Below are positions 35,776 through 45,721 of a DNA stretch of 64,000 nucleotides, piece after piece. Numbering within the stretch: the first letter of the stretch is position 1; each line of letters begins with the position of its first letter. The notes beneath the pieces were generated by a model that did not search any database, was not told the origin of the DNA, and was given only the letters and a program-made list of their open reading frames with translations. This DNA is from Pseudomonas putida. GTDB lineage: Bacteria > Pseudomonadota > Gammaproteobacteria > Pseudomonadales > Pseudomonadaceae. The DNA lies in the NCBI RefSeq assembly GCF_003228315.1, contig NZ_CP029693.1:2922001-2986000 (forward strand). The letters run 5' to 3'. A program made the position numbers and the translations under genes.

Positions 35776-36741
35776 GTGACGGACACCCACCGCTCCCCTT
35801 CGCCCTCCCCGGCGCAGGATTCTGCAGACGCGATGGACCAGGCTATGGACTGGCTGATCGTGCTGGACAGCCCGAGCGAAGAACAGTCTCGCCAGTTCCA
35901 CGCCTGGCTCGCCGCCGACCCGGCAAACGCCGAGGCCTTCGCCAGGGCCCAGGCGATCTGGAACGGCCCGCAAGTCACGCAATGCGCGCAAAGCCTGGCG
36001 TCGCGCCCAGCCAAAGTCACTGTCCTGTCGCGCCTGCGTCCGCACTGGAAGCCCCTGGCCACCGCCGCCGTGCTGATCCTCGGTTTGTTCAGCTTCGGCA
36101 ACCTGCCGATGCGACTACAGGCCGATCACCTGACCGTGGTCGGTGAGCGCCAGCGTCTGCAACTGGAGGACGGCTCCAAGGTTTTGCTCAATACCAACTC
36201 GGCGTTTTCCAGCACCATCAACGATCAGCAACGGGTGGCGCGCCTGTATCAGGGCGAAGCGTTTTTCGAGGTGCAGCCCCATCGCGGCCAACCGCTGGAG
36301 ATCGATGCAGGCCCGGTCACCGCCAGCGTCCGCGACACCGCCTTCGCCGTGCGTTACCTCGATGGCGTGACCCAGGTGCGTGTGCAGCGCGGGGATGTCG
36401 ATTTGCGCGCCACTCGCGATGACGCGCGGGTGCGACTGACCGCCGGTGAAAGCATTCGCATCGGCCCTAACGGCTTCGACCGCCCGGCCAAGCTCGATGC
36501 CGCCACCGACCTGGCCTGGGTCCAGGGTCGCCTGGTGTTCGAAAACTGCCCGCTGAGCCAGGTGCTGGCGGAACTGCGGCGCTACTACCCGGGCTGGATC
36601 ATCAACACCAACGAGCAGTTGGCGGATGTGGCGGTCACCGGAAACTACCGTCTCGACCAGCCATTGGACGTGGTTCGTTCACTGGCGCACATCACCTCGG
36701 CGCGACTCAAGGAATTCCCCGCGCTGGTGATCTTGAACTGA
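35776..36741 (+). CDS. FecR-type anti-sigma/sigma regulator
   Basis: A 321-residue inner-membrane regulator. The cytosolic N-terminal part carries the FecR signature (AMDWLIVLDSPSEEQSRQFHAWL), one membrane segment is at about ATAAVLILGLFSFGN, and the periplasmic FecR domain includes LEDGSKVLLNTNSAFS and FEVQPHRG. The C-terminal part resembles the STN-interacting domain. The GTG at 35776 is used because GAGGAA precedes it; the longer frame has no support. It should transmit the receptor signal to the sigma factor. Confidence 0.9.
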   Translation: MTDTHRSPSPSPAQDSADAMDQAMDWLIVLDSPSEEQSRQFHAWLAADPANAEAFARAQAIWNGPQVTQCAQSLASRPAKVTVLSRLRPHWKPLATAAVLILGLFSFGNLPMRLQADHLTVVGERQRLQLEDGSKVLLNTNSAFSSTINDQQRVARLYQGEAFFEVQPHRGQPLEIDAGPVTASVRDTAFAVRYLDGVTQVRVQRGDVDLRATRDDARVRLTAGESIRIGPNGFDRPAKLDAATDLAWVQGRLVFENCPLSQVLAELRRYYPGWIINTNEQLADVAVTGNYRLDQPLDVVRSLAHITSARLKEFPALVILN

Positions 36742-36759
36742 ATGAGAATTATTTTTACT
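36741..36759. promoter_or_regulatory. candidate Fur box upstream of receptor gene
   Basis: aatgagaattatttttact is a partial Fur-type match between the FecR-type gene and the receptor gene. Promoter elements for the FecI-type sigma factor are also expected here. Confidence 0.45.
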
Positions 36760-36863
36760 CGATAGCCGAAGCTCGTACGTCTCGTTATAGCCAATGCAAT
36801 TGATTCGCATCTTCTGATGCCCATCAGCACCTATAAAGATTCGTGCGACACGGAGCGCTATCG

Positions 36864-39425
36864 ATGTCCTCTCGCCTCACCCGCCAGTCCTCTTCACCGT
36901 CCTATGTGCTGTCGCTGCTGACCGCTGCCATCCTGATGGCCGGCACCGCGCAGGTCTCGGCCGCCACTGCCGAACAGCCGAGCCGCAGCATGGGCGACTA
37001 TTCGTTCGCCATTCCAAAACAGCCACTGGTGTCGGCGCTCAACGCATTCACAACCGTGACAGGCTGGCAGGTCGGCTTCTCCGCTGAACTGGCGCAAGGC
37101 ATGGAGTCACCGGGCGTGCGCGGATCGTTGTCGCCAGAGAAGGCGCTTGATCAGCTATTGGTGGGGACCCACCTGAGCTATCGCAAACTGAGCAGCAACA
37201 ACATCATTCTCGAACCACGCAATACTCCAGGCGCACTGAATCTGCAGCAGGTCACCATCAGCGCCACTCGCCAGGAACAAGACATCAACAGTGTGCCCAG
37301 CACCGTCACGGTCCAGACCCGCGAAGATCTTGACCGCAACAACGTTAACAACATCAAGGATCTGGTTCGTTACGAACCGGGCGTTTCGGTAGGCGGCACC
37401 GGCACCCGTGCCGGTCTTTCCGGCTACAACATCCGCGGTATCGATGGTGATCGCGTATTGACCCAGGTCGACGGCGTGCAAGTGCCCGACGGCTTTTTCA
37501 ATGGCCCGTATGCCCAGACCAACCGCAACTATGTCGACCCGGAAATCGTCAAGCGTGTGGAAATCCTGCGCGGCCCGGCGTCGGTACTGTATGGCAGCAA
37601 CGCCATCGGCGGCGCCGTCAGCTACTACACCCTCGACCCGGACGACATCATCAAGCCAGGCCAGGACGTCGGAGCACGCCTGAAGACCGGCTATAGCTCG
37701 GCCGATGACAGCTGGCTGACCTCCGGGACCGTGGCCGGACGCACCGGCGACTTCGATGGCCTGTTGCATCTGAGCCAGCGCAACGGTCATGAAACCGAGT
37801 CCTACGGCGAGACCGGCGGCACCGGTCTCAATCGCACCGAGGCGAACCCCGAAGATGTGCGCACCACCAACGTCCTCGCCAAACTGGGCTGGAACTACGC
37901 CGACGACGCACGCTTCGGCCTGACCTACGAGCATTACAAGGACGACCGCGACACCAATCAGTTGAGCGCCGTCGGTGGCCCGTTCAACGCAGGACGCGGT
38001 TTTGGCTTCTACAAATCCCGCACCGGCAACGACACCATCACCCGCGAGCGGTTCGGCCTGGATCACAGCTTCGCGCTGGACAGCCTGCTGGCGGACAACA
38101 TCAAGTGGACCTTGAATTACCAGATCGCCAAGACCGACCAGAGCACCGAAGAAATCTACGCGCCGTCACGCACCGTGCTGCGTAACCGAAATACCACCTA
38201 CAAGGATCGCCAGTGGGTGTTCGACGCCCAGGCAGACAAGGCGTTCGCCATCGCCGACACCGACCACGTCGTGACCTACGGCACCACCCTCAAGCAGGAC
38301 AAAGTCACCGGCCTGCGCACCGGCACCGGCACCTGCCTGACCGTGGCCAGTACGTGCCGCGTCGTTGGCGCCGTGAGCCCCGCCGACACCTTGACCCCGG
38401 CCAGCGATTTCCCGGACCCGACCATCAACACTTACAGCCTGTTCGCCCAGGACCAGATCGCCTGGAACAACTGGACCTTCGTGCCGGGCCTGCGCTACGA
38501 CTACACCCAACTCAAGCCGCACCTGACCAAGGAATTCCTGGCCACGGCCGACCAGAGCGGCAACGGCGAAGTGAACGACGACGAAAAGACCTGGCATCGC
38601 CTGTCGCCGAAATTCGGCACGACTTATCGCTTCAATGACCATTACACCTGGTACGGCCAGTACGCCGAAGGCTTCCGCACGCCAACCGCCAAGGCGCTGT
38701 ATGGTCGCTTCGAAAACCTGGCGGGCGGCTATCAGGTCGCGCCCAATCCCGACCTCGAACCGGAAAAGAGCAAGAGCTACGAAACCGGCCTGCGCGGCCA
38801 GTTTGACGCCGGCACCTTCGATGTCGCGGTGTTCTACAACAAATATCGCGATTTCATCGACGAGAACGCCATCACCCCCGGCTACACCGAGACCACGTTC
38901 CAGAGCAATAACATCAAGCACGCCACCATCAAGGGCCTGGAACTCAAGGGACGCTTGAACCTGGACACCTTCGGCGCGCCAAGCGGCCTCTACACCCAAG
39001 GCTCGGTGGCTTACCTGTATGGTCGCAACGACGACAGCGGCGAGCCGCTCAACAGCATCAACCCGCTGACCGGCGTGTTCGGCCTCGGCTACGACCAGGA
39101 CAAATACGGCGCCTTGCTGAACTGGACCCTGGTCAAGCGCAAGACCCGGGTCGACAGCACCAGCTTCAACACACCGGATGGCACCAGCACCCAGTTCAAG
39201 ACACCGGGTTATGGCGTGCTCGACCTGGCGGGCTTCTACAAGGTGACCGACGACGTGACCGTCAACGCGGGCCTGTACAACCTGACCAACAAAAAGTACT
39301 GGGAATGGGATGACGTGCGCGGCTACGACAGCGTCGGCGAAGCCTCGGTGACACAACCGGCCAACCTCGATCGCCTGACCCAGCCGGGCCGTAATTTCGC
39401 GATCAATCTGGTGTGGGATATCTGA
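36864..39425 (+). CDS. TonB-dependent heme/hemoprotein receptor with STN domain
   Basis: An 853-residue outer-membrane receptor. After a signal peptide (to about VSAATA) comes an STN signalling domain (YSFAIPKQPLVSALNAF to about residue 120), a plug with RGIDGDRVLTQVDG, and a beta-barrel. The heme-receptor motifs EGFRTPTAKALYGRFEN (FRAP-like) and APNPDLEPEKS (NPNL-like) are present, and the protein ends NLVWDI. The ATG at 36864 has GGAG 8 nt upstream. It should import heme from hemoproteins and signal through FecR. Synteny with a heme oxygenase gene supports heme. Confidence 0.9.
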   Translation: MSSRLTRQSSSPSYVLSLLTAAILMAGTAQVSAATAEQPSRSMGDYSFAIPKQPLVSALNAFTTVTGWQVGFSAELAQGMESPGVRGSLSPEKALDQLLVGTHLSYRKLSSNNIILEPRNTPGALNLQQVTISATRQEQDINSVPSTVTVQTREDLDRNNVNNIKDLVRYEPGVSVGGTGTRAGLSGYNIRGIDGDRVLTQVDGVQVPDGFFNGPYAQTNRNYVDPEIVKRVEILRGPASVLYGSNAIGGAVSYYTLDPDDIIKPGQDVGARLKTGYSSADDSWLTSGTVAGRTGDFDGLLHLSQRNGHETESYGETGGTGLNRTEANPEDVRTTNVLAKLGWNYADDARFGLTYEHYKDDRDTNQLSAVGGPFNAGRGFGFYKSRTGNDTITRERFGLDHSFALDSLLADNIKWTLNYQIAKTDQSTEEIYAPSRTVLRNRNTTYKDRQWVFDAQADKAFAIADTDHVVTYGTTLKQDKVTGLRTGTGTCLTVASTCRVVGAVSPADTLTPASDFPDPTINTYSLFAQDQIAWNNWTFVPGLRYDYTQLKPHLTKEFLATADQSGNGEVNDDEKTWHRLSPKFGTTYRFNDHYTWYGQYAEGFRTPTAKALYGRFENLAGGYQVAPNPDLEPEKSKSYETGLRGQFDAGTFDVAVFYNKYRDFIDENAITPGYTETTFQSNNIKHATIKGLELKGRLNLDTFGAPSGLYTQGSVAYLYGRNDDSGEPLNSINPLTGVFGLGYDQDKYGALLNWTLVKRKTRVDSTSFNTPDGTSTQFKTPGYGVLDLAGFYKVTDDVTVNAGLYNLTNKKYWEWDDVRGYDSVGEASVTQPANLDRLTQPGRNFAINLVWDI

Positions 39426-39539
39426 CCTCGATTACCTCGTTGCGCGACTTGATTGCAGCCGTGCAACGAGGATTTTTTACTGTCCGGCACCTGCTCATTC
39501 GTCTCGTTACCAGGCACTTCTCTTTCTCAAGGATTCCCC

Positions 39540-40142
39540 ATGACCACCCAGGACACCGCTGCACGTCCGGCCTTGCGCTCGCAACGCCTGAACCAGATCA
39601 CCCACGAACCCCACAGCAAACTCGACGCCCTGGTCAAAGCCCACGCCCCGTTCGAAACCCAGGCCAGCTTCGCCCGCTTCGTGGTGGCGCAGTACCTGTT
39701 CCAGTCGGAACTGGTGGCGCTGTACAACGATGCCGAACTGACTGCCATCGTTTCTGACCTGCCCGAGCGCTGCCGCGCCGAAGCGGCCAAGGCCGACCTG
39801 GCGGATTTGGATACCGAAGTGCCGGCTCCGGTGGCAGGTGCCGTCAACAACCCAAGCAAGGCCGAGGCGCTGGGCTGGCTGTTCGTCTCGGAAGGTTCGA
39901 AGCTCGGCGCGGCGTTTTTGATCAAGCGTGCAGTGGGCCTGGGCTTGAGCGAAACCTTCGGTGCCCGCCACCTTGGCGAACCGGCCGGCGGCCGCGCGCA
40001 AGGCTGGAAGAATTTCGTCAAAATCCTTGATGAGCTGGAGTTCAGTGCAGAGGAAGAAGCGCTGCTGGATAAAGGCGCCATTGATGCGTTCAACCGCTTC
40101 ACGGTGTTGCTGGAACAGGCTTACACCCCGGAACTCGCCTAA
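39540..40142 (+). CDS. biliverdin-producing heme oxygenase
   Basis: A 200-residue heme oxygenase that opens imported heme to biliverdin, CO and iron in the cytoplasm. The proximal ligand is in QITHEPHSKLD, with His25 (or His22) as the likely heme ligand, and the distal helix carries GWLFVSEGSKLGAAFL. The start MTTQDTAAR at 39540 is chosen because upstream codons belong to the receptor's 3' region. It is the last gene of the heme operon, 114 bp after the receptor. It is of the PigA/HemO-like family; the regiospecificity is unknown. Confidence 0.88.
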   Translation: MTTQDTAARPALRSQRLNQITHEPHSKLDALVKAHAPFETQASFARFVVAQYLFQSELVALYNDAELTAIVSDLPERCRAEAAKADLADLDTEVPAPVAGAVNNPSKAEALGWLFVSEGSKLGAAFLIKRAVGLGLSETFGARHLGEPAGGRAQGWKNFVKILDELEFSAEEEALLDKGAIDAFNRFTVLLEQAYTPELA

Positions 40143-40150
40143 CCCACCTC

Positions 40151-40253
40151 CCTGTAGGAGCGAGCATGCTCGCGATGGTTGCCAACGATAACGCTGGCTG
40201 CCTGATGCCCCGCGGTGTGTGGAACTCCATCGCGAGCATGCTCGCTCCTACAG
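40151..40253. repeat. REP doublet (REPIN), spacer class A (inverted)
   Basis: Inward-facing, both cores of the catgctcg variant, with a class A spacer on the other strand. It ends about 25 nt before the DUF454 gene. Confidence 0.88.
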
Positions 40254-40278
40254 GTGAATCTCGATCAAGCCTGAGCCC

Positions 40279-40668
40279 ATGCCCGCCACCTCCAGACTCA
40301 CCCGCCTGCTCTTCGGCCTGCTGGCCTATGTCAGCCTCGGCATCGGCCTGATCGCCATCGTCATCCCCGGCCTGCCGACCACCGAGTTCATTCTGCTCGC
40401 CGCCTGGGCCGCCACCCGCAGCTCGCCGCGCCTCAGTGCCTGGCTGGAAAACCATCGGCTGTTCGGGCCGATCCTGAGCAACTGGCGCAACGGCAAGGTC
40501 ATCGCGCGCCGGGCCAAGGTCAGTGCCACTGTCAGCATGTTGTCATGTGCAACCTTGATGCTGGTGATGCTCGATCACGGCTGGCCGGTCTATCTGGCGA
40601 TTGCCGGCATGACCCTGGGCAATCTGTGGATCTGGTCGCGACCGGAAACACTGCCAAAAACCGCCTGA
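40279..40668 (+). CDS. DUF454 (YbaN-like) inner membrane protein
   Basis: A 129-residue membrane protein of the DUF454/YbaN family. Hydrophobic segments lie at about 10-30 (LFGLLAYVSLGIGLIAIVIPG) and near the C-terminus. The family signature GLPTTEFILLAAWAATRSSPRL is present. Function is unknown; in several pseudomonads it lies next to heme uptake genes, which fits the operon upstream. The REP doublet in front may insulate it from the heme operon. Confidence 0.78.
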   Translation: MPATSRLTRLLFGLLAYVSLGIGLIAIVIPGLPTTEFILLAAWAATRSSPRLSAWLENHRLFGPILSNWRNGKVIARRAKVSATVSMLSCATLMLVMLDHGWPVYLAIAGMTLGNLWIWSRPETLPKTA

Positions 40669-40753
40669 TTTTTTCCGAGATTTTCCCTGTTTTTCTGCCG
40701 TTTTTCGGCACATTTTTCCGCGCAAACGGTCAACCACTACCGTTCGTCGGATT

Positions 40754-40797
40754 GCCATTCATGCACCTCACCGCTGCGCCGATGGGAAATGAATGGC
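40754..40797. promoter_or_regulatory. 9-bp inverted repeat upstream of chemoreceptor
   Basis: gccattcat and atgaatggc are separated by 26 nt, ending about 70 bp before the start. No known regulator assigned. Confidence 0.35.
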
Positions 40798-40868
40798 GCT
40801 GAATGGATTTGGCGCGTCGAGCCGCAATGGCTCACAGCCAAACATTCATCCATTCGCGAGTTCGCCCT

Positions 40869-43007
40869 ATGTTCGACTCACTGTCCATCCGCCTGAAAAC
40901 TGTCCTGCTCTCCGGCTTGTGCCTGCTTGGCGTCGTTGCGCTGATCGTCGGCATGAACCTCTACCAGACCCATCAGAATGATGAACTGGTCAGCGATTCC
41001 AGCAGCAGAATGCTCACCGTCAATGTGCAGAGACAGCTGCAGGCCGAGGCTGACGAACAAGCGGTACGGGTGCAGAAGACTTTCGGCGAAGCCCAGACAG
41101 TGGTCACCGCCCTGGCGGATCAGATCAAGGACATGCGCACGATGGCGGCCAAGCGTTCGCTTGAGCCGGGCGCGCTGCGTGAAGAATTGAATCAGAGCCT
41201 GAAAACCGCCTTCGAACGCAACGGCAAGGTGCTGGGCATCTGGCTGGCATTCGAGCCCAACGGCCTGGACGGCAAGGACAGTGAGTTCGTAGGCGACGCC
41301 GCCCGCCAGTCCAACGAGATCGGTCGTTTCGCCACCTATTGGAGCCGTGCCGGGGGCGAAGCGCTGAATACGATCATGGTCGAAGAGGACATGACCAAGA
41401 CCACCCTGAACCTCAGTGGTACGCCCTACAACGTCTGGTACACCTGCCCCCGGGACAGCAAGCGCACCTGCCTGCTTGACCCGTATGCCGATACCGTCGG
41501 CGGCAAGGAAGTGCTGATGACCACCATTTCCGTGCCACTGCTGGTCGATGGCAAGTCCATCGGTGTGGTGGGTATCGACATCGCCCTCGACTCCCTGCAA
41601 GCGGCAGCGGTCGTCTCCCAGCGGGAACTGTTCGACGGTGCCGGACATATGCTGATCGTCTCCGGCACGGGCGTGTTGGCGGCTTACAGCGCCGATGCGA
41701 CGAAAGTGGGCAAGAACATCGGCGACACCCTCGGTGCGCAAGGCAAAGACATCCTGCAATTGCTCGGCGCTGGTGAGTCGAAGATTCTCGAACAGGACGA
41801 CCTGATTCGCTCGGTGAACCCGGTCAGCCCGATCAGCGACGCCAAGCCTTGGGCGGTGGTCATCGGCCTGCCAAAACAGGCGTTGCTGGCCGACGCGGTA
41901 AAACTGCAAGGGCAACTCGAAGAGGCCCGGCAAACCGGCACAATCCAGACGATAGCTGTTGCAATCATCGCCGGCCTGATCGGCCTGCTGCTGATCTGGC
42001 TCACCGCCTCCGGCGTTACCCGTCCGATCAACAGCGTGGCCGAGATGCTCAAGGCCATTGCCAGCGGCGACGGCGATTTGACCCAGCGTCTGCGCTACAG
42101 CAAGAAAGATGAATTGGGCGAGCTGGTCAGTTGGTTCAACCGCTTCCTCGACAAGCTGCAACCGACCATCGCGCAGATCAAGCAAAGCATCACCGACGCC
42201 CGTGGCACCGCCGACCAGTCTTCGGAAATCGCCCGCCAGACCAGCGAAGGCATGCAGCTGCAGTTCCGTGAAATCGACCAGGTGGCCACCGCGTCCAACG
42301 AAATGAGCGCCACCGCCCACGATGTCGCCAACAGTGCATCGAACGCCGCCAATGCCGCCAAGGGTGCCGACCAGTCGGCCCGCGATGGCATGCAGATCAT
42401 TGAGCGCAGCACCCGCGATATCAATGAATTGGCCGATGAAGTCAGCAAGGCCGTGACTGAAGTCGAAGCACTGGCGGTGAACAGTGAACAGATCGGTTCG
42501 GTACTGGAAGTGATCCGCAGCATCGCCGAGCAGACCAACCTGCTGGCGCTCAACGCGGCAATCGAAGCGGCCCGTGCCGGTGAAAGCGGTCGCGGTTTTG
42601 CGGTGGTCGCCGATGAAGTGCGCAACCTGGCCAAACGCACCCAGGACTCGGTGGAGGAAATTCGCCTGGTGATCGAGCGCATCCAGAGCGGCACACGCGG
42701 TGTGGTCGCCACCATGCATTCGAGCCAGACCCAGGCCCACAGCAACGCCGGGCAGATCCAGCAGGCGGTCCAGGCCTTGAGCAAAATCAGCGACGCGGTG
42801 ACGGTCATCAGCGACATGAACCTGCAAATCGCCAGCGCCGCCGAGCAACAAAGCGCCGTGGCCGAAGAGGTCAACCGCAATGTGTCGGCGATTCGCACCG
42901 TTACCGAAACCTTGACCGGGCAGGCTACCGAATCTGCACAGATCAGCAGCCAGCTCAACAACCTCACGACTCACCAGATGAAATTGATGGATCAGTTCCG
43001 GGTGTAG
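40869..43007 (+). CDS. methyl-accepting chemotaxis protein, dCache type
   Basis: A 712-residue transmembrane chemoreceptor. TM1 is at about 12-31 ([17 protein letters not shown]), a periplasmic dCache-like sensor of about 330 residues follows, TM2 ([19 protein letters not shown]), HAMP, then a long cytoplasmic signalling domain with the hairpin tip [19 protein letters not shown]. The start MFDSLS is chosen because upstream codons have no similarity. A Cys pair ([11 protein letters not shown]) is in the sensor domain, where it may form a disulfide. The ligand cannot be named: the sensor lacks an obvious amino-acid-binding motif of the PctA type. Confidence 0.88.
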   Translation: MFDSLSIRLKTVLLSGLCLLGVVALIVGMNLYQTHQNDELVSDSSSRMLTVNVQRQLQAEADEQAVRVQKTFGEAQTVVTALADQIKDMRTMAAKRSLEPGALREELNQSLKTAFERNGKVLGIWLAFEPNGLDGKDSEFVGDAARQSNEIGRFATYWSRAGGEALNTIMVEEDMTKTTLNLSGTPYNVWYTCPRDSKRTCLLDPYADTVGGKEVLMTTISVPLLVDGKSIGVVGIDIALDSLQAAAVVSQRELFDGAGHMLIVSGTGVLAAYSADATKVGKNIGDTLGAQGKDILQLLGAGESKILEQDDLIRSVNPVSPISDAKPWAVVIGLPKQALLADAVKLQGQLEEARQTGTIQTIAVAIIAGLIGLLLIWLTASGVTRPINSVAEMLKAIASGDGDLTQRLRYSKKDELGELVSWFNRFLDKLQPTIAQIKQSITDARGTADQSSEIARQTSEGMQLQFREIDQVATASNEMSATAHDVANSASNAANAAKGADQSARDGMQIIERSTRDINELADEVSKAVTEVEALAVNSEQIGSVLEVIRSIAEQTNLLALNAAIEAARAGESGRGFAVVADEVRNLAKRTQDSVEEIRLVIERIQSGTRGVVATMHSSQTQAHSNAGQIQQAVQALSKISDAVTVISDMNLQIASAAEQQSAVAEEVNRNVSAIRTVTETLTGQATESAQISSQLNNLTTHQMKLMDQFRV

Positions 43008-43011
43008 CTTT

Positions 43012-43105
43012 TCTGTAGGAGCGAGCCTGCTCGCGATAGCGGTTTAACACTCAATGGCGATGTTGAATGGCACACCGCAATCGCGAGCAGGCTCGCTCCT
43101 ACAGG
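43012..43105. repeat. REP doublet (REPIN), spacer class B
   Basis: Inward-facing with spacer gcgatgttgaatggcac, between chemoreceptor and CoA-transferase genes. Confidence 0.87.
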
Positions 43106-43169
43106 GGGATTTCATCCGGTCCCGCCTTTTTTTGATCTATCCTCGCCCTCTCGTTCCGGAGGGCCTTCG

Positions 43170-44519
43170 ATGACTGATCTGCTCACGTCCATTCAAGCCG
43201 CACTCGGCTTGCCGCACACGCCAATCCCGTTCACCTCCAGCGGCGCCCTGCCCTCGGCGTTCGCCGTTACCGACCTGGCTTGCGCCAGCATCGCCGCCGC
43301 CGGCCAGGCCATCAGCGAACTTCTTCATCAGCAGACCGGACGTTTGCCGGGCCTGGAAGTCGACCGGCGCCTGGCCTCGTTCTGGTTCTCCAGCTCGATC
43401 CGCCCGCTGGGCTGGAGCGTTCCGCCGTTGTGGGACCCGGTCGCCGGTGACTATGCCGCGAAGGATGGCTGGATCCGCCTGCACACCAACGCCCCTCATC
43501 ACCGCGCCGCCGCCGAGTCCGTGCTGGGCGCCTGTGCCGACCGTGTCGCAATGGCGAGCAAGGTGGCGCAATGGAGCACGGGCGATCTGGAGCAGGCGGT
43601 AGTCGATGCCGGTGGCTGCGCCGCCGAGATGCGCAGCTGGGCGCAGTGGCAGGTACATCCGCAAGGCCAGGCCGTGAACGGTGAACCACTGGTTCAGTTC
43701 GATCATCACGGCAGCGCCAACGCCAAACCGTGGCAAGGCTCGGTAGCGCAACCGCTGGCTGGAATCAAAGTGCTCGACCTGACTCGCGTGCTTGCAGGTC
43801 CCGTCGCCAGCCGTTTTCTGGCGGGGCTCGGTGCCGACGTCTTGCGCATCGATCCCCCGAGCTGGAATGAACCCGGGGTGATACCGGAAATGACCCTGGG
43901 CAAACGTTGTGCGCGCCTGGACCTGCATGACAGCGCCGATCGCAACCTCTTCGAAAGCCTGCTCAAGGACGCCGACATCGTGCTCCACGGCTATCGCGCC
44001 GATGCGTTGGAGCGCTTGGGATACGGCATCACCGAACGGCAAAAACTCGCCCCCGGCCTGATCGACGTCAGCCTCAACGCCTATGGCTGGAGCGGCCCGT
44101 GGCAGAACCGCCGTGGCTTCGACAGCCTGGTGCAGATGAGCAGTGGCATTGCCGAAGCCGGCATGCAGTGGAAACAGGCAGACAAACCGACGCCCTTGCC
44201 GGTGCAGGCGCTCGATCAAGCCACCGGGTACTTGATGGCGGCCAGTGCGATCAAGCTATTGGCAGATCGCTTGAACAACGGACGAGGTGGATCGGCGCGA
44301 CTGTCGTTGGCGCGTACGGCGAAGTTGTTGATCGAGCATGGAGCCGGCATCGACGATCCGTTGCGGGCGGAGGATGAAGCGGATCAGGGGATGCTGGTGG
44401 AACAGACGCCGTGGGGACCTGCGCACCGACTGCATGTGCCGTTGAAGATTACTGGCACGCCGTTGCAATGGACCATCGCCGCCTCTGAATTGGGTTCACA
44501 CCGCCCGCAGTGGTGGTGA
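43170..44519 (+). CDS. family III (CaiB/BaiF) CoA transferase-like protein
   Basis: A 449-residue protein in which the second half matches the family III CoA transferase (CaiB/BaiF): GIKVLDLTRVLAGPVASRFLAGLGADVLRID, then DIVLHGYRADALERLGYG. The catalytic Asp in the family follows that region. The N-terminal part (about 190 residues) has weaker similarity and may be a degenerate first domain. Substrate unknown. It is followed by the convergent AlkA-like gene across a REP doublet. Confidence 0.8.
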   Translation: MTDLLTSIQAALGLPHTPIPFTSSGALPSAFAVTDLACASIAAAGQAISELLHQQTGRLPGLEVDRRLASFWFSSSIRPLGWSVPPLWDPVAGDYAAKDGWIRLHTNAPHHRAAAESVLGACADRVAMASKVAQWSTGDLEQAVVDAGGCAAEMRSWAQWQVHPQGQAVNGEPLVQFDHHGSANAKPWQGSVAQPLAGIKVLDLTRVLAGPVASRFLAGLGADVLRIDPPSWNEPGVIPEMTLGKRCARLDLHDSADRNLFESLLKDADIVLHGYRADALERLGYGITERQKLAPGLIDVSLNAYGWSGPWQNRRGFDSLVQMSSGIAEAGMQWKQADKPTPLPVQALDQATGYLMAASAIKLLADRLNNGRGGSARLSLARTAKLLIEHGAGIDDPLRAEDEADQGMLVEQTPWGPAHRLHVPLKITGTPLQWTIAASELGSHRPQWW

Positions 44520-44530
44520 CTGACAGATCG

Positions 44531-44599
44531 CCATCGCGAGCAGGCTCGCTCCCACAGGGGCAACCTCGAACCTGTAGGAGCGAGCCTGCTCGCGATGGC
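44531..44599. repeat. REP doublet, outward-facing short form
   Basis: Outward doublet between the CoA-transferase stop and the glycosylase stop; left core has cccacag, right core ctgtagg. Confidence 0.85.
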
Positions 44600-44631
44600 G
44601 CCCGAACGGCCAGCGAAGACTCAGGATCTGC

Positions 44632-45495
44632 TCAGTCGCTACGACTCAACGACGTCCAGAGCAACTGCGCCGCATACCCCCGATACGGCCGCCACGCTTC
44701 AGCCCGCGCCAACAACTGACGCGCCGTCACCGCCTCGCCCTCAAGCGCCGCCAACGCATTGATCAACCCCACATCCCCGTTCGGAAACCCATCCAGCTCG
44801 CGCAACTGCCGCAGGGCAACGTACTGCGCGGTCCAGTCGCCAATGCCGTACAACGCCAGCAACCGCGCCACGCCTCCTCCACGGCCCGGCTCGAACAGCA
44901 ACGGATCATCCAGCAGCGCCTGGGCCACGCCGGACAAGGTTCGGCCACGGCTTTTCGGCATGCCCAATGTCGCCAGGTCCGCCGCCGCCAGTACCTCGGC
45001 CTCGGGAAACACGTGCGTCAGGCCACCACGTGGCAAGGCCAGCGGCGTGCCGTAGCGGGCCACCAGTTTCCCGGCCAGCTTGATCGCCGCCACCACCGTG
45101 ATCTGCTGCCCCAGCACCGCACGAATCGCCAGTTCCAGCCCGTCCCATGCCCCAGGAACCCGCAGCCCCGGACGCTCGGCGATCAAGCGCGCCAGCAGCG
45201 GATCATTCGCCAACTGTCGATGGATGGTGCCCAGGTCGGCATCCAGATCGAACATTCGCCTTACTCGCGCGACGATCTCGGGCACGGCCGTCGGGTCGGG
45301 AAAATCCAGCGACAGCTCCAGCGAATCCACCGCCTCAGGCCTGATCGACAGGGTTCCGTGGACACCGTTCAAACCGATGCTGCGCGAGTAAGCACCGTCC
45401 ACCACCTCTTCCATGCCGGCAATCGCCCGCGCCGACAGGAAACCGAGCATGGCGGGCCAGTCAAAGGGTGGTTGAAATTTCAGCGACAGCTTCAT
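44632..45495 (-). CDS. AlkA-like DNA-3-methyladenine glycosylase
   Basis: A 287-residue helix-hairpin-helix DNA glycosylase of the AlkA/MPG II type, which excises alkylated bases. The HhH motif is LYGIGDWTAQYVALR, and the catalytic Asp is at about 241 (FPNGDVGL). The N-terminal half carries the AlkA beta domain. It lacks the Ada-type domain fused in some bacteria. The start ATG at 45495 (MKLSLKFQPPFDWP) has GAGGGG upstream; the longer frame crosses a REP doublet and is rejected. Confidence 0.87.
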   Translation of the reverse strand: MKLSLKFQPPFDWPAMLGFLSARAIAGMEEVVDGAYSRSIGLNGVHGTLSIRPEAVDSLELSLDFPDPTAVPEIVARVRRMFDLDADLGTIHRQLANDPLLARLIAERPGLRVPGAWDGLELAIRAVLGQQITVVAAIKLAGKLVARYGTPLALPRGGLTHVFPEAEVLAAADLATLGMPKSRGRTLSGVAQALLDDPLLFEPGRGGGVARLLALYGIGDWTAQYVALRQLRELDGFPNGDVGLINALAALEGEAVTARQLLARAEAWRPYRGYAAQLLWTSLSRSD

Positions 45496-45532
45496 GGTGC
45501 CCCTCAAATTGATCAGTGCGACCAGATTATCC

Positions 45533-45626
45533 TTTTGTGGGAGCGAGCCTGCTCGCGAAAGCGGAGTGTCGGCCAACACTGCTGTCCACTGACACACCCT
45601 CTTCGCGAGCAGGCTCGCTCCCACAG
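45533..45626. repeat. REP doublet (REPIN), spacer class B
   Basis: Inward-facing with the ttttgtggg/cccacag variant and spacer gcggagtgtcggccaac. It lies between divergent genes, overlapping the gcsR promoter region. Confidence 0.88.
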
Positions 45627-45721
45627 TGAAAACTTCGTTGCTCCAAGTGCGCCGGATTTCACCAATCGCCCGCCCCAAGGCATACTTGCCACCCTCCGCA
45701 CTGCAGAACCCGAACCGCCCC

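Noticed and set aside
40740..40868. FliA (sigma28) promoter for the chemoreceptor
   Set aside because: gccgatgg resembles the -10 box, but no TAAA-type -35 lies at the right distance.
40878..42974. 698-codon minus-strand frame over the chemoreceptor
   Set aside because: Antisense to a well-supported gene; low-complexity composition with no domain pattern.
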